Source: Fibrobacter sp.
Lineage (GTDB): Bacteria; Fibrobacterota; Fibrobacteria; Fibrobacterales; Fibrobacteraceae
DNA: 64,000 nt
Assembly (NCBI GenBank): GCA_024399065.1
Contig: JAKSIB010000016.1
Location: 1-64,000 of the forward strand
Direction: 5' to 3'
A program made the position numbers and the translations under genes. Position 1 is the first letter of the stretch, and every line of letters begins with the position of its first letter. The notes beneath the pieces were generated by a model, which had not been told where the DNA came from, did not search any database, and worked only from the letters and a program-made list of their open reading frames with translations. Below, in pieces: positions 52,007 to 60,692 of this stretch.

Positions 52007-53743
52007 TTACTTCTTCAAGGTGAGAACTAAGTTGAGCCAGTCCGCATGGTCGTAGGCGTTGTCGCCGTTGGAGTCAATTTCGAGACAAATGGTGCGGAGC
52101 CCGCTGACGCCGACCTTGCCCTGTACGGGAGTCTGGTTACCTTGAACAACGCCGCTGTTCCAAAGAACCTTTCCTTCAGAAGAAACGCGGAACTTCACAG
52201 AACCACCGCCGGAAACTTCGTCATCCACGGCAGCGAAGAAATCCAGACTTTCCGCGTTTTCAGGAAGGACGAAATAGAGCATGGACTTGGCGTGGGAACC
52301 GATACCGTTTTCGTATTGACGGCCCTTCACTGTAAGAGTTTTGCCTTCTACGGTGCGATTGATTCTGGGGGAGCCGTATTCCTGTGTGTAGTGATCGATT
52401 CGCAAGTCGGTCAGGTACATCTGGTTTTCCTGAAGCTCAATATCCACCGGCATGGCGTCCTTGATTTCGCAGGCCAATTCCACCACAAGGAATGCGCTCA
52501 AAATAACGTAGGGAACAAAACGCGGCAACTTCAGTTTTTCAAAAGAGTCTGCGATGAAAGGGAAGAACTTCGGTGCGAAATTATGGATGATGCCTGCAAC
52601 GAAAACCATGACAGCAAGGCCAGAAACCCAGGACCAGAGATCGGCGCCCTTGAAGCTGTTGATGATATTGATGTTCATGGCGCAGAGGGTGGTGATAGCC
52701 ACAGCCCAGAACCATGCTTTCTTTGAGTCAAGAACAAGCCAGACCAAGGCGAAGGGGATGGCGTAAAGTAGGTAGCGTTCGTGCATTCCCGGCAGAAGCA
52801 GGAAGAATGCGAAAGCTTCCCAGGTGGCCAGTTCAAAAGTCCTGCGCAGGCTCTTGGCAAAGAGGGCGCACTTCAAGATGTATACGGAAATAATGACGAA
52901 AAGAATCTTGCCCAGCCAGCTGGGGGAGAGCAGGAACCAGGCGCCTCCGGTGGGCAGGTCAAACAAGGTTGTTGCGTCGCTGCTGAGGTTGCCCGCAAGG
53001 AACATCCACAGGTTTGCTGCGTTGTAGGTGGAGAAGGGATACTGGCTTGTGGTGTTGACGTAGGCGTTGGAAAGCATGCCGCCCAGGTTGCCGCCCACAA
53101 TGAAGGGCAGGAACACAAGGCCGATGGCGATCACCATGCAGGGGAGGCCCTTCCAGGAAGTCTTGTAGTTGCGCAGGAATATTCCGCCAAAAACAGGCAG
53201 AAGAAGGATCATCTGGAACTTGGCAAGGAGTGCCAAGGCGAAGAACATGGAGGCGTACTTGATTTTATGCTTGAAGTTGATGCAATAGAGAGCCGCTACG
53301 CCGAAAACGCAGGGGAAAAGGTCCACCTGTCCCCACATGGGTCCGTCAAGCAGAAATGCTGGGTTGAAGGCTACGAGAGCAAGAATCAGGTGGGTTTTCA
53401 AGGAATCCAGCTTTGATTTTGCAACAAGTCTGCTGGTAAAATCGACAAGGCCAAGATGAGCAAAATAGATGGGCCACAGGCACAGGAATTTCAGCATGAA
53501 GGTCTTGTCAACGGGAATATTTGCCAAGACATAGATTTTGGAGACCACCCAGAGCCAGAAAACATAGAGGGGAGGGTAGTTTCCGTTGAATTTTTCGAAG
53601 CCACCGTTGGCCAATTTCTGGATCCAATCGGCCCAATAGCCCTGGTCGCCGCCAAAAGCGGAGGCGTTGGTGCATAAAATATTGGCCAAAAGACAAAGAC
53701 TTCCCCAAATCAAGAAAAGCATTGTGGCTTGATTTTTCTTCAT
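52007..53743 (-). CDS. Gpi18-like membrane glycosyltransferase with NPCBM-like C-terminus
   Basis: 578 residues. The N-terminal ~420 residues are multi-spanning and resemble the Gpi18/mannosyltransferase group (COG5542): GGDQGYWADWIQKLANGG and NYPPLYVFWLWVV early on, LPGMHERYLLYAIPFALVW later. After the last span comes an exported ~140-residue beta domain with YLTDLRIDHYTQEYGSPRIN, YENGIGSHAKSMLYF and CLEIDSNGDNAYDHADWLN, which matches NPCBM carbohydrate-binding modules. Start placed at ATG 53743 with GGGG four bases upstream. Pairs with the downstream GT-C gene. Confidence 0.82.
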   Translation of the reverse strand: MKKNQATMLFLIWGSLCLLANILCTNASAFGGDQGYWADWIQKLANGGFEKFNGNYPPLYVFWLWVVSKIYVLANIPVDKTFMLKFLCLWPIYFAHLGLVDFTSRLVAKSKLDSLKTHLILALVAFNPAFLLDGPMWGQVDLFPCVFGVAALYCINFKHKIKYASMFFALALLAKFQMILLLPVFGGIFLRNYKTSWKGLPCMVIAIGLVFLPFIVGGNLGGMLSNAYVNTTSQYPFSTYNAANLWMFLAGNLSSDATTLFDLPTGGAWFLLSPSWLGKILFVIISVYILKCALFAKSLRRTFELATWEAFAFFLLLPGMHERYLLYAIPFALVWLVLDSKKAWFWAVAITTLCAMNINIINSFKGADLWSWVSGLAVMVFVAGIIHNFAPKFFPFIADSFEKLKLPRFVPYVILSAFLVVELACEIKDAMPVDIELQENQMYLTDLRIDHYTQEYGSPRINRTVEGKTLTVKGRQYENGIGSHAKSMLYFVLPENAESLDFFAAVDDEVSGGGSVKFRVSSEGKVLWNSGVVQGNQTPVQGKVGVSGLRTICLEIDSNGDNAYDHADWLNLVLTLKK

Positions 53744-53837
53744 AAAACCCCGTTTTCTTACAAAAATCAATATAGAAATTAAAAAGAGGGCTGTTTTTTA
53801 TGGGTATAAACGAAAAAAGGCAAAATAAATGAGAAAA

Positions 53838-53868
53838 TTTTGTCATATGATGTGTGATTTTTGTCATA
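53838..53868. repeat. Two TTTTGTCATA direct repeats
   Basis: TTTTGTCATA at 53838-53847 and again at 53859-53868, offset 21 bp (two helical turns), in the gap between divergent genes. Operator-like, but no regulator is identified. Confidence 0.4.
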
Positions 53869-53920
53869 CATTGTTTATATTTTTCTTACTTTTGATGTAA
53901 ATAAAAATTTGGAGTATGGT

Positions 53921-53992
53921 ATGGACCTTAAGAAGTTTGGAATTTTCCTTTCGATCTATGTCGTGGTGGGCATGATTGTGATTGCTCTATAA
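53921..53992 (+). CDS. 23-residue single-span membrane peptide
   Basis: MDLKKFGIFLSIYVVVGMIV then IAL: a basic N-terminus and one hydrophobic helix. TTGGAG lies 5-10 bases upstream of ATG. It is alone between the GT-C genes and the collagen-like lipoprotein. No family recognised; could be a small membrane modulator or a chance ORF, but the start context and composition are good. Confidence 0.5.
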   Translation: MDLKKFGIFLSIYVVVGMIVIAL

Positions 53993-54111
53993 CTCGAAAA
54001 AAGTGCTTTTTTTACACGGTTTTGCACGTTTTGTTTTCGTTTGTAAACGTTCGTGATACGTTGTATGTAGAAAAGTAGACGCTGAAAATCTATATTTCCC
54101 CTGGTTGGTGT

Positions 54112-54130
54112 TTTATTGTTTAACAATAAA
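54112..54130 (+). promoter_or_regulatory. Palindrome upstream of the collagen-like gene
   Basis: TTTATTGTTTAACAATAAA, a perfect 19-base palindrome about 20 bases before the start codon: possible operator or RNA hairpin. Confidence 0.4.
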
Positions 54131-54148
54131 CCATAGATGGGATTAAAT

Positions 54149-57091
54149 ATGGGTAAAATTGCGCGTTTTGCGTCTTATGTGGTCGGATTGACCATTTTGG
54201 GAGCTTGTACTCAGACTGCTAGCGAAGCTCCGACTCAAGATAACGACAATAATGTTTCGTTTGGTTGCTCCACGGAGTCCCTTGCTGATGGCACGGGTAT
54301 TAAGATCATCTGTGGTGGTGATTCCATAGGTGTTGTGTATAATGGTAAGGATGGCGCTGACGGTAAGGACGGCGTTAATGGTAAAGATGGTCTGCAGGGC
54401 TTGACCGGTGAAAAGGGTGAAGCTGGTGTGGCTGGTTCCGACGGAACTTCCTGTACGATTGTTCCTTTGACTGGCATCGATGGACATAAGGTTATTTGCG
54501 GTGGCGATTCCCTTGGCGTTCTTTTGAATGGAATCAATGGAAAGGACGGCCGCGATGGCATCGATGGTCAGGACGGCGTCGGTTGTGCCGCTGTGGCAAT
54601 TACCGATGAATCCTCCGGCAAGACCGGCTATAGCGTTAGCTGTGGTGGCGAAGCTCCTGTTTACATCTGGAATGGTTCCGATGGTAAAAATGGTGCCGAT
54701 GGTAAGGACGGCGTAGACGGTAAGGATGGTGTTGACGGAGCTCAAGGACCTCAGGGTGAAAAGGGTGATACCGGTGCCCAGGGTGAAAAGGGCGACAAGG
54801 GCGATACTGGTGCTGCAGGCCAGAATGGTTTGGATGGTTCTTCTTGTACGGTTGTTCCGAGTACAGACGTCAATGGCTTTGATGTTTATTGTGGTAATCA
54901 GCTTGTGGGCCATTTGCTCAACGGTGAAAATGGCAAGGATGGCGTTGATGGTGCTAACGGCAAAGATGGTGTCGATGGCAAGGATGGCGTGAACGGAACC
55001 GATGGTAAGGACGGCTTAGATGGTATTGGTTGTACCTCTACTCTGATTCTCGATTCGGAAACAGGAAGAAGGGGTGTTCGCCTCCAATGCGGTGACGATG
55101 ACCCCATTGATTTGTGGGACGGCCTTGATGGTGCCGATGGTAAGGACGGCCAGAATGGTTCTGATGGCAAGGACGGCGTAGGCTGCTCTAACGCCGCAGT
55201 AACTGATCCTGTGTCTGGAAGAACTGGTGTTCGTATCCAGTGCGGTACTTCTGAACCCGATACCATTTGGAGCGGCTTGAACGGCACAAATGGTGTCGAT
55301 GGCAAGGACGGCGTCAATGGTACTGATGGTGCAAATGGTGCTGACGGTAAAGACGGCGTTGATGGCAAGGACGGAACGTCCTGCTCCGTAGTTGTGAATG
55401 CCGCGATTAATGGCTTTGACGTGATTTGCGGAACTGAAAAGGTTGGTGAATTGCGTAACGGTCAGAACGGCACCGATGGTAAGGATGGTGTGAACGGTTC
55501 TGACGGTAAAGACGGTGTCGACGGCAAGGACGGTGAAAATGGCAAGGATGGCGTCGATGGCCAGAATGGTACGAACGGTACCTCTTGCTATGTAACTGCA
55601 AATGCGACAATCAACGGCTACGATGTTTACTGCGGAACCGAAAAGGTCGGTGAATTGCGTAATGGTCGTGACGGTGCTGATGGCGCTCAGGGTCCTCAGG
55701 GCGAAAAGGGTGACAAGGGCGATAAAGGTGAGCAAGGCGTTCAGGGTCCTCAGGGTGAGAAGGGCGATGCTGGAATCAGCTGCCTTGCTGCTCGATTCGA
55801 AAACGATGCTTCCGGTAAGTCCGGTGTAACAATCACCTGTGGTACCAACGAACCCGTCGTCATCTATGATGGAGCAAAGGGCGACCAAGGTATTCAGGGT
55901 GAACAGGGCGTTCAAGGTGAAACTGGTCCGCAGGGCGAAAAGGGTGAACAGGGACTTCATGGTGTTGCGGGAACCAGCTGTACCGCCGCACCTTATTCCG
56001 CTGACGGAAGGACTGGCGTCGCCATTACCTGTGGCGAAGGAAGTACTCCTGTAATCGTTTGGGACGGCCTTGATGGTGAAAAGGGTGATAAGGGAGATCA
56101 AGGTGAACAAGGTCCCCAGGGTGAAACCGGTCCGCAAGGTCCCCAGGGTGAACCTGGTAAGGACGGTCAGGATTTTACGCCCTCCAGCTCTAGTGAATCC
56201 TCTAGTTCAAGCGTAGCAGTGCAAGATCCTGCTGTCGAATCCAGCTCTAGCTCCAGCGTTGTAGAACTTTCTGATGCATGTAAGGCAAAGCGAGCCATGG
56301 AAACGGACTTCGTTCCCCTGGAAGAAATCTTTGGCTGCTTGCTCCCCAATGAAAAAGTTGCGTTTGTAGTTCGCCATGCTGAACGAGAGAGGAATGATAC
56401 TGAATGGAATAAGTATCTGAATGCCAATGGTCGTTCCCAGGCCCTGTATTTAGGGGGAAAACTATCCTCTTTGAATTTGGATGATTTCTATTACATGAGT
56501 ACGGACGCCTATCGCACTAGACAAACCGATATGAACGTTTCCATAGGTAAGGGTGAAACAATAATGCTTGATTCGGCGAAGATTTTTTCAACTGGTGACA
56601 AAGTTGAAGTTGATTATGATAATTTTGCAATCAGGACTGATTTTAAGGGAGGCTGGTTCAAGAAACCGGATGGAGGATCGTGTTTAGGCAAGGATGACTG
56701 GTCTCAGTATGTCGTGGCTGCTTACGATACAAATGCATGCCCAAATGATTTCTATAATGCTGATCAAAGGGTTCGCGATTTTGTAGAAAAGTATTTTAAG
56801 TATAGTACTATGCATAATGTAACGTTCGTTACATCTCATGATCAGTTTGTCGCTCCATTCTTGGTTGTTGTTACCAATCGAAAGATTGATCTGCACTTTG
56901 AAAAATCTCCGTGGAATGCCGAAGGCTACAAGCGTTGGCCTAACTACCTTGCGGGTGTAGCCATTATCGTAAACGACAAGGATGAAGTTGATTATGTTCC
57001 TGTAAAGGGATTAAAGGAAGGCTTCCTTTATTATCATTGTCGCGGCAAAAATGGCCAGGAAGATGGTTACAGATGTAGTGAATGGAACTAA
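54149..57091 (+). CDS. Collagen-like lipoprotein with C-terminal histidine-phosphatase domain
   Basis: About 980 residues. Signal peptide with lipobox LGAC. Residues ~64-674 are mostly Gly-X-Y triplets (GKDGVDGKDG, GPQGEKGD, GEQGVQG), broken at regular intervals by ~30-residue cysteine-bearing modules of the type SCTVVPSTDVNGFDVYCG or GRTGVRIQCG. Serine-rich linkers follow (SSSSESSSSS, ~675-710), then a ~240-residue domain with FVVRHAERE (RHxE near 741) and, later, FVTSHDQF (His near 896), as in the histidine phosphatase superfamily. ATG 54149 is preferred to 54137. Surface-exposed triple-helical stalk carrying an enzyme is an inference. Confidence 0.85.
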   Translation: MGKIARFASYVVGLTILGACTQTASEAPTQDNDNNVSFGCSTESLADGTGIKIICGGDSIGVVYNGKDGADGKDGVNGKDGLQGLTGEKGEAGVAGSDGTSCTIVPLTGIDGHKVICGGDSLGVLLNGINGKDGRDGIDGQDGVGCAAVAITDESSGKTGYSVSCGGEAPVYIWNGSDGKNGADGKDGVDGKDGVDGAQGPQGEKGDTGAQGEKGDKGDTGAAGQNGLDGSSCTVVPSTDVNGFDVYCGNQLVGHLLNGENGKDGVDGANGKDGVDGKDGVNGTDGKDGLDGIGCTSTLILDSETGRRGVRLQCGDDDPIDLWDGLDGADGKDGQNGSDGKDGVGCSNAAVTDPVSGRTGVRIQCGTSEPDTIWSGLNGTNGVDGKDGVNGTDGANGADGKDGVDGKDGTSCSVVVNAAINGFDVICGTEKVGELRNGQNGTDGKDGVNGSDGKDGVDGKDGENGKDGVDGQNGTNGTSCYVTANATINGYDVYCGTEKVGELRNGRDGADGAQGPQGEKGDKGDKGEQGVQGPQGEKGDAGISCLAARFENDASGKSGVTITCGTNEPVVIYDGAKGDQGIQGEQGVQGETGPQGEKGEQGLHGVAGTSCTAAPYSADGRTGVAITCGEGSTPVIVWDGLDGEKGDKGDQGEQGPQGETGPQGPQGEPGKDGQDFTPSSSSESSSSSVAVQDPAVESSSSSSVVELSDACKAKRAMETDFVPLEEIFGCLLPNEKVAFVVRHAERERNDTEWNKYLNANGRSQALYLGGKLSSLNLDDFYYMSTDAYRTRQTDMNVSIGKGETIMLDSAKIFSTGDKVEVDYDNFAIRTDFKGGWFKKPDGGSCLGKDDWSQYVVAAYDTNACPNDFYNADQRVRDFVEKYFKYSTMHNVTFVTSHDQFVAPFLVVVTNRKIDLHFEKSPWNAEGYKRWPNYLAGVAIIVNDKDEVDYVPVKGLKEGFLYYHCRGKNGQEDGYRCSEWN

Positions 57092-57111
57092 TTGCTGGTT
57101 GTCTTTGTGAA

Positions 57112-57143
57112 AAGACCTGGGACAAAGTCCTGGGTCTTTTTTT
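57112..57143 (+). terminator. Terminator of the collagen-like gene
   Basis: GACCTGGGAC-AAA-GTCCTGGGTC (two G-U pairs), then T7. Confidence 0.85.
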
Positions 57144-57171
57144 ATGCGCTCTTTTTTATATATTAGAAATC

Positions 57172-57519
57172 ATGTGGCGTTCAATGCACAATCTCTATTC
57201 GAAAGTTGTGGCAGCGGGGATTCTCGTTGCTGCATCGTTGTGTTGTGCCCAAATGCTTCCTGCCCCCAATGTAACCCCACAGGATTTAGCTCCGAAGCAA
57301 AATGTTTTCCCGCAGGACAAGTTCCTTATTCTGAAGATGAACAATGATTACCTGCTAAGAGATAATCAGGCGTCTTCTGCGGTTCTCAAGGCGTATGACA
57401 GAGCTCAAAGCTCTCTTGCCGAAGAAGAAGGTGCCAAAACGCTGCTGAAACTTATATCCGGGGCTGCGTATATAATCGGTACTCCTGTGGAAAAGGCTGC
57501 CAACTGGCATAAGAAATAA
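57172..57519 (+). CDS. Small exported protein of unknown function
   Basis: 115 residues; signal peptide (VVAAGILVAASLCCAQ) with likely cleavage after CCA. The mature ~80 residues have a proline-rich start (MLPAPNVTPQDLAPK) and a helical body; no family recognised. ATG 57172 or 57184 could be the start; the longer frame from 57082 runs through the previous terminator and is rejected. Followed by a terminator. Confidence 0.65.
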   Translation: MWRSMHNLYSKVVAAGILVAASLCCAQMLPAPNVTPQDLAPKQNVFPQDKFLILKMNNDYLLRDNQASSAVLKAYDRAQSSLAEEEGAKTLLKLISGAAYIIGTPVEKAANWHKK

Positions 57520-57543
57520 CTTGCTTTTTTGAGCACTATTTAG

Positions 57544-57574
57544 CCCGTTGTCACAAACTGACAGCGGGTTTTAT
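57544..57574 (+). terminator. Terminator
   Basis: CCCGTTGTC-ACAAACT-GACAGCGGG then TTTTAT. Confidence 0.8.
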
Positions 57575-57588
57575 CTATATTACTGCAC

Positions 57589-58986
57589 ATGGTAGCAGTG
57601 TCTAAGTCTAAAGCAAAAAAAGAAATTGAATTTCTCTGTACGGAATGTGGCAATACAACTCCCAAGTGGGCGGGCCGTTGCCCGTTCTGCGGGGCCTGGA
57701 GTTCCCTGAAGGAACATGTGGTTGAACACGAAGACGCGGCTGCGGGTCGTGGGGGCAGGGGCTTGGGTGGCCCGGTGCATCAGGTTGTGGCCCTTAAGGA
57801 TGTGGCGGTAGAAGATACCAAACGCCTTAGTACGGCGAATTCTGAATTTGACCGCGTTCTCGGGGGAGGCTTTGCGCCTGGTTCCCTGGTGCTCATCGGC
57901 GGTGATCCCGGTATCGGCAAGTCCACCTTGGTGCTTTCCACCTTGGCCACCATGAACGCTGCCGGCGTAAAGGCTCTTTATGTTAGCGGCGAAGAAAGTG
58001 CGGTCCAGGTCAAGCTTCGTAGTGAACGTCTGGATGTGGCCGGCTCCGACATGCTTTTGCTTTGCGAGACTAGCCTGGACAAGATTCTGGAACAGGCCAA
58101 GGAAATCAAGCCTCAGGTTTTGGTTATTGATTCCATTCAGACGGTGTATAAGGAAAGCTTGGCGGGCACCCCGGGCAGTGCCAGTCAGCTGCGTGAATGT
58201 ACCTTGGACCTGATGGTCTTTGCCAAGAATTCCGGATGCATTACCATCGTTATCGGTCACGTTACCAAGGATGGCCAGATTGCTGGTCCCCGAATCTTGG
58301 AACACATGGTGGATACGGTGGCCTACTTCGAAGGCGACCGCAACCACCAATACCGCCTGCTCCGAACCATCAAGAACCGCTTTGGCGCCACCGACGAAAT
58401 CGGCGTATTCGAAATGACAGGTCACGGCCTTTCGCCCGTGGCGAACCCCAGCCGCGTCTTCCTGCAGGAAGGCATGCCGGCAACTCCGGGCAGTGTCGTG
58501 TGCTGCACCATGGAAGGCTCCCGCGCCCTTTTGTTTGAAACCCAGGCTCTGGTCAGCCAGACGAATTATGCGGTTCCCCAACGTGTGGCCGCCGGCATCG
58601 ATGCCAAACGCCTCACCATCATTTTAGCCCTGCTGGAAAAGTTCGGCGGCATAACCATCGGCACCACCGACGTGTTTGCCACCATTGCCGGCGGCTTGAA
58701 GGTGAACGATCCTTCCTCGGATCTTGCCCTCGCCTTAGCGGTCGTCAGCAATCATCTAGGCATACCTCTTGGGCGGCAGACCATCGCAATTGGCGAACTG
58801 GGTTTATCGGGGGAGGTTCGTGGGGTGAACCTGCTGGACCAACGTCTCAAGGAGGCCCGCCGCCTGGGCATGACTGAGGCAATCGTCCCTGCCAGCGGAA
58901 GCCTGCCGGAGAATACCAGCGGAATGAACATCAAACGGGTCCACAGCCTGAGCGAAGCTGTCAGCTGGCTTATGGACAAGAAGTAG
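57589..58986 (+). CDS. radA: DNA repair protein RadA
   Basis: Bacterial RadA (Sms), a RecA-like branch-migration helicase. 465 residues: a zinc finger CTEC...CPFC (17-34), the ATPase with GGDPGIGKST (~104-113) and LVIDSIQTV, the RadA-specific KNRFG motif, and a C-terminal Lon-protease-like domain (GTTDVFATIAGGL, SSDLALALAVVSNHL, GLSGEVRGV). ATG 57589 is close to the upstream terminator; the mRNA leader must be short. Confidence 0.96.
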   Translation: MVAVSKSKAKKEIEFLCTECGNTTPKWAGRCPFCGAWSSLKEHVVEHEDAAAGRGGRGLGGPVHQVVALKDVAVEDTKRLSTANSEFDRVLGGGFAPGSLVLIGGDPGIGKSTLVLSTLATMNAAGVKALYVSGEESAVQVKLRSERLDVAGSDMLLLCETSLDKILEQAKEIKPQVLVIDSIQTVYKESLAGTPGSASQLRECTLDLMVFAKNSGCITIVIGHVTKDGQIAGPRILEHMVDTVAYFEGDRNHQYRLLRTIKNRFGATDEIGVFEMTGHGLSPVANPSRVFLQEGMPATPGSVVCCTMEGSRALLFETQALVSQTNYAVPQRVAAGIDAKRLTIILALLEKFGGITIGTTDVFATIAGGLKVNDPSSDLALALAVVSNHLGIPLGRQTIAIGELGLSGEVRGVNLLDQRLKEARRLGMTEAIVPASGSLPENTSGMNIKRVHSLSEAVSWLMDKK

Positions 58987-59075
58987 CTTGCGGTCGCCTC
59001 GCGGTTTTGTCTCGTCGAGTTCCTGAGGAGTAGCGTTGAACCCCGCGGCATCAGTCATCTATCAATTTCTAGACA

Positions 59076-59107
59076 CAAAAAAAGACGTTCTTTCGAACGT
59101 CTTTTTT
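59076..59107. terminator. Bidirectional terminator
   Basis: AAAAAAAGACGTTC-TTTC-GAACGTCTTTTTT between the convergent radA and pentapeptide genes. Confidence 0.9.
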
Positions 59108-59132
59108 GAAACTTATTGAAGTAGCGTGAAGA

Positions 59133-60572
59133 TTATTCTTCTTCGTCATCTTCTTCGACGTGCTTCTTCTTCTTTTTCTTCTTCTTCTTCGGCTGATCTT
59201 CATCATCGCCGTCATTAGAACGTTTCTTCTTCTTGCCTTCGACCTTGATGTCTGCAGCCTTTTCACCGCGCTTGGTGAAGCCGTACTGACGCGGATCGAA
59301 ACCGGACGGGAAGCGAGTCTTGTTATCGTAGATCACCTTCTTAGCGGTGAACTTTTCGATCTTAGCGCCTTCGAGGTTTGCACCGGAGAAGTCAACGTCG
59401 TCCATCTTGGTATCGGCGTCGATCTTGATGCCCTGCATGTTGGCGTTAGTGAAGTTAACCATGACGAGCTTAGCACCAGCGAAGCTTACGCCGCCAAGCT
59501 GTGCCAAGATGAAGTCAGAACGTTCGATGGTGGAGTTGGCGAAGTTAGCCTTGGTCAAGTCGGCCTTATCGAAGATGTTCTTAAAGATGTAAGCGCCGTC
59601 GAAGACGGACTTCAGGAGTTCTGCACCGACGAAGTTGTTCTTTTCGACGGAGGCGTCAAAGAAAGAGGTCTTGCTCATCTTTGCCTTTTCGAACTTGCCC
59701 TTAGCAACGGTACCCTTATCGAATACGACACCAGTCAAATCCTGGCCGTTGAAGTTCATGTTCTTGACGGTTGCCTGAGCGAACTTAGCCTTCTGGAGCT
59801 GAGTCTTGGAAAGGTCGACGTCGTCGAATTCGGTCAAGGAAAGGTCAGCGTCCTGGAAGTTGACGTTCTTGAAGTCTGCGCCCTTCATGTTAACCTGGGA
59901 AAGACCGGCCTTGGAGAAGTTGACGTCAACGAGGTCAACACCCTTGAAGTTTGCGGCAATCAAGTTACATGCGGTAAAGTCGGTCTTCACAATCTTAGCC
60001 TTGCGAAGGTCGGTATTTGCCATCAAGGAACGAGAGAAGTTTGCGTTGGTGAGGTTGGCCTTGTAGAAATTTGCACCGGTAAGGTCAACGTCCATGACGG
60101 AAGCCTGAGTAAGGTCAGACTTTTCGAAGCTTGTGTTTTCATCAACCTTCATAGCGTCCAGACGGGCGTTCATGAGGTTGGTCTGCGGGAACTGAGAACC
60201 AAGGAGGGTTGCACGGTAGAGGTTTGCACCTTCCATGTCTGCGCCTTCGAAGCTGGAGTTACGGATGTCAGCACCGCTAATGGTAACTTTCTTAAGAGAT
60301 GCGCCTTCGAAGTTTGCATCGCTAATCACAGCGTTCTGGAAGGAAACTTCGTCAAGGGTAGCCTTGTTGAAATTCGGCTTTTCACCAGTTGCACGACGGA
60401 AGTCGGTGGTGTTCTTGACAGCCTTAGCCTTGGTAAAGTTATAGCCGTCGATCTTCTTATTACTAAAAGAAACGTTCAGGTCCTTACCCTGCCAGTTATC
60501 CTGTGCAAAGACGTTCATTGCCAAGGCACTGATGAGGCAGAGACCGAACTTGGATACTCTCGTCATATTCAT
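59133..60572 (-). CDS. Exported pentapeptide-repeat protein with charged tail
   Basis: 479 residues. Signal peptide MNMTRVSKFGLCLISALAMN with cleavage near VFAQ. Residues ~50-405 are pentapeptide repeats (A[D/N][L/F]xx, for example SDANFEGASLKKV, TGANFYKANLTNANFS) that should form a right-handed quadrilateral beta-helix. The C-terminus is a spacer and then alternating charged blocks: about nine Lys, then HVEEDDEEE. Export plus the charged tail are unusual for this family, whose members are mostly cytoplasmic or membrane-linked. Start ATG 60572 has AAAAGGGA upstream. Function unknown. Confidence 0.85.
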   Translation of the reverse strand: MNMTRVSKFGLCLISALAMNVFAQDNWQGKDLNVSFSNKKIDGYNFTKAKAVKNTTDFRRATGEKPNFNKATLDEVSFQNAVISDANFEGASLKKVTISGADIRNSSFEGADMEGANLYRATLLGSQFPQTNLMNARLDAMKVDENTSFEKSDLTQASVMDVDLTGANFYKANLTNANFSRSLMANTDLRKAKIVKTDFTACNLIAANFKGVDLVDVNFSKAGLSQVNMKGADFKNVNFQDADLSLTEFDDVDLSKTQLQKAKFAQATVKNMNFNGQDLTGVVFDKGTVAKGKFEKAKMSKTSFFDASVEKNNFVGAELLKSVFDGAYIFKNIFDKADLTKANFANSTIERSDFILAQLGGVSFAGAKLVMVNFTNANMQGIKIDADTKMDDVDFSGANLEGAKIEKFTAKKVIYDNKTRFPSGFDPRQYGFTKRGEKAADIKVEGKKKKRSNDGDDEDQPKKKKKKKKKHVEEDDEEE

Positions 60573-60692
60573 ATTAACACATTCCCTTTTAAGGATGATA
60601 AATCGTATAGCCCTAAAATAACTAAAAAAATGTGAAAAACTACACATCAAATAAAAAAAACTCAATAAATAAAAGCTAATTTTAGGACCGAA

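Noticed and set aside
54340-56170. Dense short repeats that could suggest a CRISPR-like array
   Set aside because: They are in-frame Gly-X-Y codon repeats inside one long gene, without spacers.
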